A stretch of 64,000 bases of DNA, from NCBI GenBank assembly GCA_022264855.1, contig JABYQU010000011.1, positions 620,001-684,000 of the forward strand, written 5' to 3'. Shown piece by piece: positions 22,478 to 32,387 of the stretch. Below the pieces are notes generated by a model, which saw nothing but the letters and a program-made list of their open reading frames with translations, made no database searches and was not told the DNA's origin. Position numbers and translations under genes: made by a program. This DNA is from Lenzites betulinus. Its lineage: Eukaryota; Basidiomycota; Agaricomycetes; Polyporales; Polyporaceae. The stretch's first letter is position 1, and each line of letters starts with the position of its first letter.

Positions 22478-23633
22478 ATGGCCTCTTTTTTCTCCTCCTT
22501 GCTGCAATGGCTCAGCGGGTGCGCCATATCTCGCTCGATTCGCGCAGCGGCTCGGAAGTACTTACGGCGTGCAGCTTGTTTTTCTCCAAGACGGCGGAGA
22601 TCGCTATTGTCGGGCTACAGGTACGTCGGTGTGACTATTGAGGCTTGAGCTAGTAACTGAGGCATGTGTCTAGGCTTCTGGCAAAACTTCCTTCGTGAAT
22701 GTACTCGGGTCGGGACAGGTGCGTTTGCCGCTCCGCCTGAGACTCCTCTATTGAGCAAAGTGCAGTGGAGCGAGGATGTCGTGCCGACCGTTGCATTCAA
22801 CTTGAGGAAGATTAGGAAAGGTAATGTTACGATGAAGATATGGGACGTCGCTGGTATGTCTGTGTAATTCAGTGCGCCGAGTGGATCTACTAACGTATAC
22901 CAGGACAACCGAGGTACCGGTCCATTTGGGAACGCTACTGTAACGGTGTAGATGCAGTTGTGTAAGCCCTGTCTATGATTTTGTCTCCGTGATCTAGGCC
23001 ATTCTGACTCTTACGACACTCTAGTTTTGTTGTCGATTCCGTGGATGTGCGCGCTTTCTGTTTGCTGCGCATGACATGCCTCATTAACACCGGATTACTT
23101 CTTAGAAGGAGAAGTTCGAGACCGCTCGCTTCGAGCTCCATCAACTTCTCTCGCAGGCTACCCTTCAGGGCGTCCCCTTGCTTGTGGTAAGTGCTATAAA
23201 ACGGATGCACGCCCGTAATGTTACCTTTCCTCAACACAATACTGCGCAGCTCGGCAACAAGAATGATCTCGAAGGGCATGCACCTGTAACAGAGCTCATC
23301 AAAACATTGTAGGCATACTGAACGTGTCTGAACGTTGAGTGGCGTACTGATACCTCACGCAGACAACTAGACAAGATCACGAACAGACCTGTATCTGTAA
23401 GTACCTGGAAATTTATGTTTTGATCTTCGTCGCTGAATTGACATACTACTGTAGTGCTATTCGGTAAGTCCCAAACACGGTAAGAAAGTCGCTATACCTC
23501 CTGACTTTGTAGTAGTGTTCGATGAAGAGCCAACACAACCTGTAAGTTCATCTTCATGTCATAAGGATTGTCTGACTGAAGACCTTGACGCAGAGATATA
23601 GTCCTGCAGTGGCTGTCGGGGCGGAGTCACTAA
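22478..23633 (+). CDS. ARL8: ARL8-type ADP-ribosylation-factor-like GTPase
   Basis: Small GTPase of the Arl8 branch, which acts on lysosome/vacuole and vesicle positioning. The start at 22478 gives the amphipathic Arl8-type N-terminus [17 protein letters not shown] after splicing out 22519-22574. Motifs follow in order: [15 protein letters not shown] (P-loop), [11 protein letters not shown] (switch I Thr), KIWDVAGQPRYRS (switch II), FVVDSVD, LVLGNKNDL (guanine specificity) and VSCYS. The usual WDxGGQ of Arl proteins reads WDVAGQ, as in Ras-like GTPases. The gene is cut into about ten short exons, including one of 9 nt (23455-23463, encoding CYS) and one of 26 nt (23516-23541). It ends LQWLSGRSH. 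An SCOC-like gene lies 1.5 kb away. Confidence 0.9.
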
Positions 23634-23800
23634 CACTCCACGTACATATTCCTCTTCCCTGTCTTTCGGATGTCTTACTTTACTGTACCAGTGGACTTCG
23701 CTATGTACCTCGGATATTCACGCACATCATCTCACTCTCCACGCGAGTCGAACCAGACGGAATAATAAACGCGCACATCACATACATACCCTCTTCAACC

Positions 23801-24959
23801 CTAGTCTGTATCCATCCGGTCCCCGCCGTCCCCTTCCTCCCTACTCGCCTGTTCCTGCAGTGCCCTCAGGAACGGCTCCACCCCGGTGCCTGCCTCCTCA
23901 GGCAGACCAAGGCTGCGGACGAGCCCGCCTAAGAGCCCCGTGCGGAGCGCAACGTCGAGATTGCGCACGGCAGCGCGGAACTGGGGCGACGATACGACCC
24001 GCTCGAGCGTCTCCACTGTCGGTGGGCTCGGGAGGTCCTGCGGGAGGTGGGGGAAGAGTGCCTGAGCGAGCTCGGGCCGCGCGGTAAAGAGTGGGCGCAG
24101 GTTCGCGGGCGTAAGCACGTCAGCGAGCGAGATTTCGTGTGCGGCGGCACTGGCTGCGGCTGCACCACCCGAGCTTGAGCCAAGGCCGGAGCCCCCAGCA
24201 CCGAGGGTGGAAACGATGGAGCGAATGCGCGCGAGCTCTTCGGGGGTGGCTTGGTACCCACCGGCAGAGCTACGGACAAGCGTTAAGTTAGTGCTGTTGT
24301 GTGCGTGTATATGTAGAATAAACTCACGAGCCCGGCGCGGGCACGGAGGAAGTAGAAGGCCCGGCAGCCTGAGAGTTGGGGTTGTAGCCCTCGGAGTACC
24401 AGATAGGCACGATGCTCGGGTCGGCGAGGAGGCGGTTCACGTTCCCGACGAACTCCTCATCTCGGCTAGGGTCGGCGTCCTACAGAAATGAACGTTTAGC
24501 TTTGAAGCTTGGGTCCACGGGACGGTCGTCGCCGTACCTGCATATAGAACTGCACAGGAGGTCAGCATCGGATGCAGTGCGGCTTAGACAGTGGCTCAGA
24601 ACGTACAAAGTGCCTCTGGTTGGAAGACGAGAACTTCAGGACATAGGTCCGCCCCCACGCGGACTGCTCGACCTTCGCAAACGTCGCGTCTCCGGGGAAC
24701 AGGATGAGGTCCTTCAAAATTTAAGCAGTAGCAGCGCTATGAGCGTCCCGCCACCCGACCCTTGACAAAACGCAACGCCCGATGGTCAGCGTACCTCATC
24801 AAAATGGTTCGTCGACCGGTTCTTCCAGATGAAGTGCAGCAGGCCGTCATCGCCGTTCTCGAGGAGGATCGCGCCCTTGGTCGGGTCGGGGTCGACGAAG
24901 TTCGTGCTGCCGCGGCGGAAGGCGCGGCCTGCCTTGAATGCGAGACGAGTGTCCGACAT
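23801..24959 (-). CDS. RPN13: Proteasomal ubiquitin receptor Rpn13
   Basis: Subunit of the 19S regulatory particle that binds ubiquitin through an N-terminal Pru domain and recruits the deubiquitinase Uch37 through a C-terminal DEUBAD domain. The Pru domain begins LAFKAGRAFRRGSTNFVDPD and continues ILLENGDDGLLHFIWKNRST, DLILFPGDATFAKVEQ and YVLKFSSSNQRHF. A Ser/Gly/Ala-rich linker follows. The C-terminal domain reads LADVLTPANLRPLFTARPEL and LFPHLPQDLPSPPTVETLE, and the protein ends in an acidic tail. The start at 24959 (MSDTRLAF) is preferred to an in-frame ATG at 25064 that would add a Ser-rich segment not typical of the family. About five short introns. Convergent with ARL8 and divergent from the SCOC-like gene. 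Confidence 0.92.
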
Positions 24960-25173
24960 GTGTTTCTGGGCTGGTTCAGGGGTAAATTTGCGCTGCCTCT
25001 GGAGGCTGTGGGACGGAGATGAGGAGGAGGAGGAGGGGGAAGCGGGACGCGTCACCGTGATCACCGGCGCTTATGGACGCGACGCGCGAATATAGACGCC
25101 CAGACGTAAAGCTTTTCAAACGCTCACGCCGGTCCACGATCACGCGCACGGTACTGCACGTTGCCCACTCACC
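24960..25173. promoter_or_regulatory. Divergent promoter, RPN13 and SCOC-like gene
   Basis: 214 bp between divergent start codons, with a GGA-repeat run (about 25020-25037) on the plus strand. No defined proteasome-type element was identified by eye. Confidence 0.4.
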
Positions 25174-25531
25174 ATGTCCTTCTCTGGGTTTGATGACATT
25201 CCCCAGTGGGGGGCCCCCACACCATCCACGGGCGACATTGTTACCACCGCTATCAAGAAAGACAAGCTGATAAAGTGCGTTGTAGGGTGTTGTCTCACAC
25301 GTCCCGGAGTTCACTGTTTTCTACAGGGAAATCGTTGCTGCCCAGGAGGACTTACGCGGTTTGTCTCAGACATTCTTGCATCATCTCATAGCAATCTCAC
25401 GTTCTCATGAAGCCATGCTGTCCAAGGCCAAAGGCGTGCAGGGAGATATCGACAAGCTGGTCTCTGCAAACGAGACATTACAGATGTACATCGACAATCT
25501 CACTATGCAGATGGCAAAGCGTCGAGGATAA
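25174..25531 (+). CDS. Short coiled-coil protein, SCOC/Slo1-like
   Basis: Small protein of roughly 80 residues from three exons. The start MSFSGFDDIPQWGAP is followed by a coiled coil: IVAAQEDLRAMLSKAKGVQG and DIDKLVSANETLQMYIDNLT, ending MAKRRG. Two short introns are needed. One lies after KLIK (about 25275-25326); the second (about 25361-25414, starting gtttgt) joins EDLR to AMLSK and removes an otherwise open but non-helical stretch. The NETLQMYIDNL core matches the conserved C-terminal helix of SCOC family proteins, which bind ARF-like GTPases at Golgi or endosomal membranes. Family assignment is good; partner and function here are inferred. It shares a promoter region with RPN13. Confidence 0.78.
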
Positions 25532-25749
25532 TCATGAACAGCAACTGTATGGAATATATATGTACAAGGTGTTGATATTAATCTGTTTGTCTGACCCCTC
25601 CACCCGGATTATCTACTGAAATTTAGTCTACCGCCGTTCGAACGGCAAAGGTTTGGTCGCACCGTTCAGCTCATCAGCGCGAAATTGGCCACAGACTTGC
25701 TCCTCGGAAAGCGGTCCACATATACACTATCCTCCCTCTAGGTTCCTTA

Positions 25750-26871
25750 TTAGCTCGACCTTCTGCCGGAAAGCTGAGCACACACCACCCAGAACGGTGT
25801 CTCGTCCAGATACAGCTCGACTTTCTTGGACTCGCACAGCGCCTCCAGCTCCACGAACTTCGCGTCCTCCTTGACCTCTCGCACGCATGTGACCACCCGT
25901 AACCGTTGGAGTTCCCTCACCGCACCGATGATCGAGCCTAACGATTGGTCCTCCGAAGGCAGGTTCCTACAGCTGAGATGCTCCAGGCTGGGCGGAAGGC
26001 TGTCTAGCTTGAACAGTGTCGACAGCTGCACGATCACGAGCTCCTCCAGGTTCGGGCAGAATTTGAGGATCGTTGTCGCCCGGGGACCGTAATTCATCAG
26101 CCTAAGCGACCGAAGACCCGGGCCAACGGCTTCGAGCAGGGGGTTGAGGTCGCGTCCCGGAGCGTCCCGGAACATGACGATACGCAACGTCTCGATGCTT
26201 GACGACAGAAGCCAGGAGAGGATAGCTACGCGTGGCGTGCGCATGAGCGTGAGTTGGTAGAGCTTGAATGATGGAGCCCACTTGGGCGGGGGCGTGGCGA
26301 TTTCGACGCCGATGTAGAGGAATTCTATGGACGGCCACACTTGCAGCAGCTGGTAAAGGATCGGACTCTGTATCCCGCAAGAGAGCAGAACTAGCGAGCG
26401 GATTCGGAGCGGAGGGTATTCATCTGCTGAATCGTCATCGGCGGGACGGTGGGGCGTCGCGAGACGCATGAGCTTCTCCGTGGTGTGAAGGGAGAGTTGG
26501 TGTACACCGGCGACGCGGAGGGCCAGTTCGTACAGACGCGGCGTACGGCTGAGGATATCCACCAGGTCCGAGTCGTCGAGATCGGCCCCAGTCTTGTCCC
26601 CTACGTATATTTCCAGGGCGCGAATGTGTTGCGCTAAGCTTCGTCCCCGCTTGGTGGATGGATTTGTCGCGTCCAGAAACGATTTATGTCGACGTGTGCC
26701 GTGCAAAGCGTGGCCTAAAGTTACTTGACGGAAAAGAAGACGTTGTGCGGGTTCGGTCCATGCTGTGGAGACGAGGGAGCACGCCAACAGTGAGGACTTG
26801 TCGGGAACGCCCTTGTTGTAGTACAGGTGCTCTAGAATGTTGTCGATGAGCTCTGTCGGTAGCGAGCTCAT
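25750..26871 (-). CDS. F-box protein, single exon
   Basis: Intronless protein of 373 residues. The N-terminal F-box reads LPTELIDNILEHLYYNK, LLACSLVSTAW and PAQRLLFRQVTL and would bind Skp1 in an SCF ubiquitin ligase. The rest is leucine-rich with irregular repeats (for example IRSLVLLSCGIQSPIL, ELVIVQLSTLF, SLEHLSCRNLPS) that probably form a curved substrate-binding scaffold. Such F-box/LRR-like proteins are numerous and fast-evolving in Agaricomycetes, so the target cannot be named. The start at 26871 gives the standard MSSLPTELID N-terminus. Divergent from RAD50. Confidence 0.85.
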   Translation of the reverse strand: MSSLPTELIDNILEHLYYNKGVPDKSSLLACSLVSTAWTEPAQRLLFRQVTLGHALHGTRRHKSFLDATNPSTKRGRSLAQHIRALEIYVGDKTGADLDDSDLVDILSRTPRLYELALRVAGVHQLSLHTTEKLMRLATPHRPADDDSADEYPPLRIRSLVLLSCGIQSPILYQLLQVWPSIEFLYIGVEIATPPPKWAPSFKLYQLTLMRTPRVAILSWLLSSSIETLRIVMFRDAPGRDLNPLLEAVGPGLRSLRLMNYGPRATTILKFCPNLEELVIVQLSTLFKLDSLPPSLEHLSCRNLPSEDQSLGSIIGAVRELQRLRVVTCVREVKEDAKFVELEALCESKKVELYLDETPFWVVCAQLSGRRSS

Positions 26872-27274
26872 GTTCGCTTATCACTGTATGCACAATCACT
26901 CTGGTTTAGCCTCAAAAGCATCCAGCACAGCGTAGAGGCGAAGCCCTTGGTTACATACCTAGTCACAGTCCCCCACCGATTTGCTACAAGTAGGACACGA
27001 GCACAGCGCTAAGCCTTTCCAACACGCTATTGGTGGTTCCTCACAAAGATCATAGATATGTTCAGGAAGTAGACACGCCCAAGGTATTCTGGAGGTTAAC
27101 GTCAAGCCGCGTACGTGATGCTGCGCTGGGGTAGGCGCGCGTTTATATCGTCCACGTATCACGTGGGAGGCGCGTCGCGTCCCCTGCTCTCTTTCTGGCA
27201 TCTGCAGCTTTCAGCTTCCTGCGCACTGGCACTCTGCCCTCGTAACCACATCCTTCAGCGCACTGTAGCTTGAC
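26872..27274. other. Divergent intergenic region, F-box gene and RAD50
   Basis: 403 bp with one CACGTG E-box at 27160-27165 and several GC-rich CGCG steps. A minus-strand frame (26959-27201) ends in a cysteine-rich run but is too short and isolated to call. Confidence 0.45.
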
Positions 27275-30200
27275 ATGGCGTACATCAACAAGCTTGCTAT
27301 ACGTGGTATCCGCTCATTTGACGACAAGCAAATCTCGGTCATCGAGTTCTTTCCTGTCACTGTCATCGTCGGCCACAATGGCAGCGGCAAGACCACCATC
27401 ATAGAGTGCTTGAAGTACGCCACCACTGGAGACCAGCCACCGAACACGCGTGGGGGTGCGTTTGTGCACGACCCCAAGATGGCGAATGAGAAAGAGGTGA
27501 AGGCGCAGGTGAAGCTCCGATTCTACGCTGCGAACGGCTCGCGCATGCTTGCCGTCCGGAATCTCTCCGTCTCGGTGAAGAAGAATGGCGCTTTGACTAT
27601 GAAGACTCTGGAGAGCATTCTGGCACTGGCTGATGGCAATGCAGAGCAGGGAGGAAAGGTACGTTGCCTTTACACTTGGGATTGCCTTTCCTCATGAAGC
27701 GCAGCGCGGGGTCATCTCGACCAAATGTGCGGAAATGGACGCCGAGATTCCTCATTTGCTCGGTGTATCGAAAGCCGTTCTGGAGAATGTTATATTCTGT
27801 CACCAGGAAGACTCTTACTGGCCTCTGTCGGAGCCCGCTGCGCTGAAGAAGAAATTCGACGACATCTTTGAGGCGACCAAGTGAGCTATGCGGCCTGAGT
27901 GTGGCGCTGCAACTCAACCGTCCTTTCAGGTACACGAAGGCCCTTGACAACATTAAGGCTTTGCGGAAGGAGCGCATGGCTGACCTGAAGGCCGAGTCTG
28001 CCAACCTCGAAGGTCTTGTGCGTGAGAAGGCGCACGCAGACAAGCTCAAGTCTCGCATCGGGGAGATGAACGGGTTGATCAACACACTCACCACTGAGTA
28101 CGACGAACTACGTGCCGCGTATGAGCAGCAAGTGCGCTCGAACCAACTTTTGAATGACACCGGCAGCAAGTTCCGCGAAATCTACATCAAGGTCGAACAG
28201 CTGAACTCGCGTAAGGAGCAGCACAAGGAGGAGCTCAGTCTTGCGCGAGAGAACTTGCAGGAAATCGAGGGTATCCACTAACGCCACATATACAGAGGGC
28301 TCCAAGCTGATGCCGGTTGTGTTAGGTACGGACGAGGAGCTTTCAGAGCGTTTGCGGACGCATGACGACCATGTTGTTCGGCAAAGACAGCGACGGACCA
28401 TCGAAGTAGGTCACCAGCAGGATGCTGAAGATGACCTCGCGGAAGCCCGTGCTGAGCACGTCTCCATGGTCACCCTGCAAGGTCAACTGCGTGCGGATGA
28501 AAAGGTATATGGCGCAGTACCATTCTTGATCATGACATTTATTGACGTATCCACTAGGCTCAAGAACAACGCATAGCGGACCGCGAGGAGCTCATCCGCG
28601 ACATTGCTTCGCGGCACCATATCAAGGGATATGAGAATTCTCCTCTCGAGCGTGACCAGGTCCTCCAGTTCATCTCCACGCTCGGGGACGCGAAGCGCAG
28701 GCAGAATGCGGAGACGGATCGGTTGCAGGTTGGTTTGCTCGTGAGAATGCATTTCGTGAAGGGCGCTGACGGTTGTGTAGGCAGAGAGTCGCACGCAGAA
28801 TGACGAGTACATCCTCAAGTCCAGGCAGCTGCACACCGAATTAGAAGGCCACAAGCAGGAGAGACGGAACCTCCGTGATCGGATGGTAGGCCAAAGTGTC
28901 CCGCCAATACAATCCTGTGGCTGACAACTCTGCCGGGTATCTAGTCTACGCTTCAGAGCAAGATCTCGGATGCCGAACGCGACATTGACGCTGCTCGTTT
29001 GCTCACGTCTCGTCTTGCCGACCTGAACGCCGACATCGAAGAGAAGCGCCGTCGGTTGGAGAAGGCCCGGGAGGATCTCCGCAACGCTAACTTCGAGGAC
29101 AAGATCGCGGAGAAGACTTCGAAGAGCAGAAGCCTCGACTTGCGACGAGATGAGCTCAATTCTGAGCTTCGCAGCCTCAGTTTGCAGGCCGACAGCAGAG
29201 CGAAGCTGGACCTGCACAGGGTACAGGTCAAGACGAAGGAAGCAGAGATCAAGACTACGTGCGTATGCTGCCCCGGCATCACGCTGCGCTCCTTTCGCTA
29301 ACGATACGCAGTCTCGAGCTCTGCAACGTGAGGTTCCGGAAGCTCGTTGGTGTGGACGCTCGAGCAGACACGATGGAACACGAGCTTGATCGCATCTTGT
29401 TGTAAGCGACGGCCCTCCATTTACGCATGTTTTGACTGGCTTACGGCGTTCCCAGGGAGAAGGAACGTGAGAAATCCGAACTGGAAGGTCAAGTATCTAC
29501 CGCGAACAAGAACCTCCAAGCCGCCCAAACGAATCTGGCTAGCCTCAAGTCACAGGCGAAGGCTAAGCAGGATGAGATCAAGGGTTTGTCTTCCACTGGT
29601 AGTATGCATCGCGAGTGACACTACTAAGATTCGCCCAGCCCTCGACCGACGTGTACAAGCAGGTCTTAGGGATGCCGAGTGCGACGGTACGGTGGAAGAT
29701 GCTATCGAGACTGCAAACAAGGAGATCGGCGTCCGGAACGAGTACGTGGCCCACCGCCAAAATTATCCGATTGGTTGACTGGAACGAACGACAGGGACCT
29801 CGGCAAGTCCGCGGGCAGTCATGACGTCTACAAGCGCCTTCTCCAGACCGGCAAAACGCAGCGGTGTTGTCCGCTTTGCACCAGGGGTATGGAAGCACCC
29901 GAGTTAAGCAAGTTTGAGAAGACTGTACGCTGAACGATTAATTCCCGGAATAATGGAGAATGACCATGCACTCAGATTACCGAAGCGATGAAGAAGAGCA
30001 CCCCAGAGGCGATCAAGAACCTTCAGACAGAACTCCAGGACTGGGAAGCTGAGCTGAGGCGTCTCCAGGAGCTTGCTGTCCTTGCAGCAGCCAAGAATAA
30101 GCTCGAGGGCACCGAACTACCGGCTATACAGAAGGATATTTCTTCCGCGGAGGCCGAGATCCCCGGTCTGACCACAGAGGCAGACGAGGTTTGTTAACGC

Positions 30201-32387
30201 TATCTCATGCGCTATTATTACTAGTGACGATAATAACCACCTCTCAGGCTGTCTCGCAACTAAACGAGGTTACCAGGGACCTGAAGGAGCTCGCGACCCT
30301 GCAGCAACATGGGATATCCGTGACAAAGGCCCAGAAGGAGATCGCACGCCTCAAGCAAGATATCGCCGCTCTCGAGAGCGACCTTCTCGCGAGCGGGACG
30401 GCTAAAACGGCCGATCAGGTTCAAGAAGAGCTTGACAACGTCTCAGCAGAACTGTGCGTCCGCTCACTTTTGCACGAGATACGTCTAACCGTGGCCGTAG
30501 TCGGGCATGCGAGCGCGAGAAGCAGAACCTCCAGACAGATCGTGATCGACAGAACTCTGCCCTGAGGTCACTCGAGACTGATTTGCATCGGTTGGAGCTC
30601 GAAGAGAGCCAGTGCCAAAACAAGCTCCGCGACAAGGACGAGCTTGAGCGCCGGAACGCGGAGATGAAGACTGAGATCGCAACCGCGACCGCTAGGCTCA
30701 AGGTGAGGCCCTTGGCTTGGCCCGCGGGGACAATCATCTGACCGGTAATTGGCTCCTGCAGGATCTGGACGCCAAGATTGCGGACGCGCAGGTCCCGATT
30801 GAGAAGCTGGAGCGGGAGCACAAGGAGCTGGAGCGTGAAATGAATGACAAGATCGCACAGGCGCAGAAGACGTCCCAAGACCTCAATATGAGCGCCGACA
30901 AGCTGGAGAGCATGAACAAGATCATCGAGCGGTGAGTTGCCGGAACGTCCGGGTAGTTGGCAATTAATAAGATTGGCTACCGTAGATACGTGAAGGAGAA
31001 GCGGGGCCGTCGCCTAAAGGAAGTAGTTCAGCAGATCGAGAATCAGGAAGCGAAGGTGCAGGAGCTCGGGATCAAGCTGGAAAATGTTCGCGCGACCATT
31101 GGCGAAATTGACAAGGAGATCAACGAGGCGGGCATGACCATGGCAAACCTGCGCGAAAACCTCCGAGTACGGCGGCTGATGCGGGAACTCGCAAATACAC
31201 AGGCTGAGCTGGACGCGATCGACATGGAAGAGGCGGCGAAGGCCAAACGAATCTGGACTGAGCGTTGGAACGTTGAGAAGCAGAAGGAGACGGAGATGCA
31301 GTCGAGGGTGTGTGTCTCTGCGTGGCTCATTTTGACGGCCCACTAAACGTTGACTTAGTACTCTCATATCGCCGGAGAATTGAGCTCCTACAAGTCACAG
31401 CTGAAGACCCTCGAGAACGACGCCCAGGACTTCAAGAATGTCCACAAGAAATATCGTGACCAGCTCATCAAAGTCAAGGTGCGGGTGTATTTGGCGTCGC
31501 CACGTCTGCCTCGCTGCAGCCACTCACCGCCGACAGATGTCGGACATGGCTAATAATGACCTGGAAAAATACGCCAAAGCTTTGGACAAGTGAGTGTTCA
31601 CGCAGTATGCGGCGTACAACGTCTGGATGTCTGTTTCAGTGCCATCATGAAGTACCATTCTTTGAAAATGGAGGAAGTCAACGACACCATGCGGCACCTG
31701 TGGAACAAGACATATCAAGGGACCGGTCAGTACATTCAGTCTGCTATGAAAGCCCTTCAACTCAATCTGCGCCGCACGGACCGCAGACATCGACGGAATC
31801 AAAATATGCTCCGAAGGCGAGGGTGGTGCAACGAAACGGTCCTACAACTACCGAGTGAGCGGATGACGCCGGCGTGTTTCCCTGAAGCGCCGGCTTATTT
31901 TTGCCTCATCGATGCAGGTGGTCATGACGAAGGATCAAGTCGAAATGGACATGCGCGGACGTTGCTCGGCGGGTCAGAAGATGTTGGCATCCATCATAAT
32001 TCGTCTTGCCCTTGCGGACTCGTTCGGCCAGAACTGCGGCATCCTGGCTCTAGACGAGCCTACGAACGCGCTTGACACGGAGAACATTGATGCACTGGCA
32101 GCGAGTCTCGTCGAGTGAGTAATTGTCATTGGGCGCACCAAGGTTCTGTAGCACTCACGTCGCGGCGGACAGCATCATCAACGAGCGCAGGAATCACGCC
32201 AACTTCCAGCTCATAATTATCACCCATGACGAGAACTTCCTGCGCAAACTTGGCCAGAGTAATGTGATGGAGAACTACTGGTAAGTCCGTACCGACGTTT
32301 AAGCGTCGTCCAAGGCTGACGGTCCGCAGGCGCGTTTCGAGGGACTCAAGGCAGAAGTCCATAATTGAGCGACACCGGTTCGGGTAG
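27275..32387 (+). CDS. RAD50: DNA double-strand-break repair ATPase Rad50
   Basis: Large SMC-like subunit of the MRN complex (Mre11-Rad50-Nbs1), which senses and tethers DNA ends. The N-terminal ATPase half has [10 protein letters not shown], the Walker [19 protein letters not shown] and the Q-loop region [14 protein letters not shown]. Long coiled coils follow over many exons. The zinc hook is [11 protein letters not shown] (C-P-L-C) near 29870. The C-terminal half carries the ABC signature [18 protein letters not shown], Walker [15 protein letters not shown] and [10 protein letters not shown]. The D-loop reads DEPTNALD instead of the more usual DEPTTNLD. It ends IIERHRFG. More than 15 short introns are needed; several exon edges are marked only by eye, but no frame break was found. 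The start at 27275 gives the canonical M-x-x-I-x-K-L start. Confidence 0.95.

Noticed and set aside
28483..29217. 244-codon minus-strand frame opposite RAD50
   Set aside because: Complement of the RAD50 coiled-coil exons; no independent motif.
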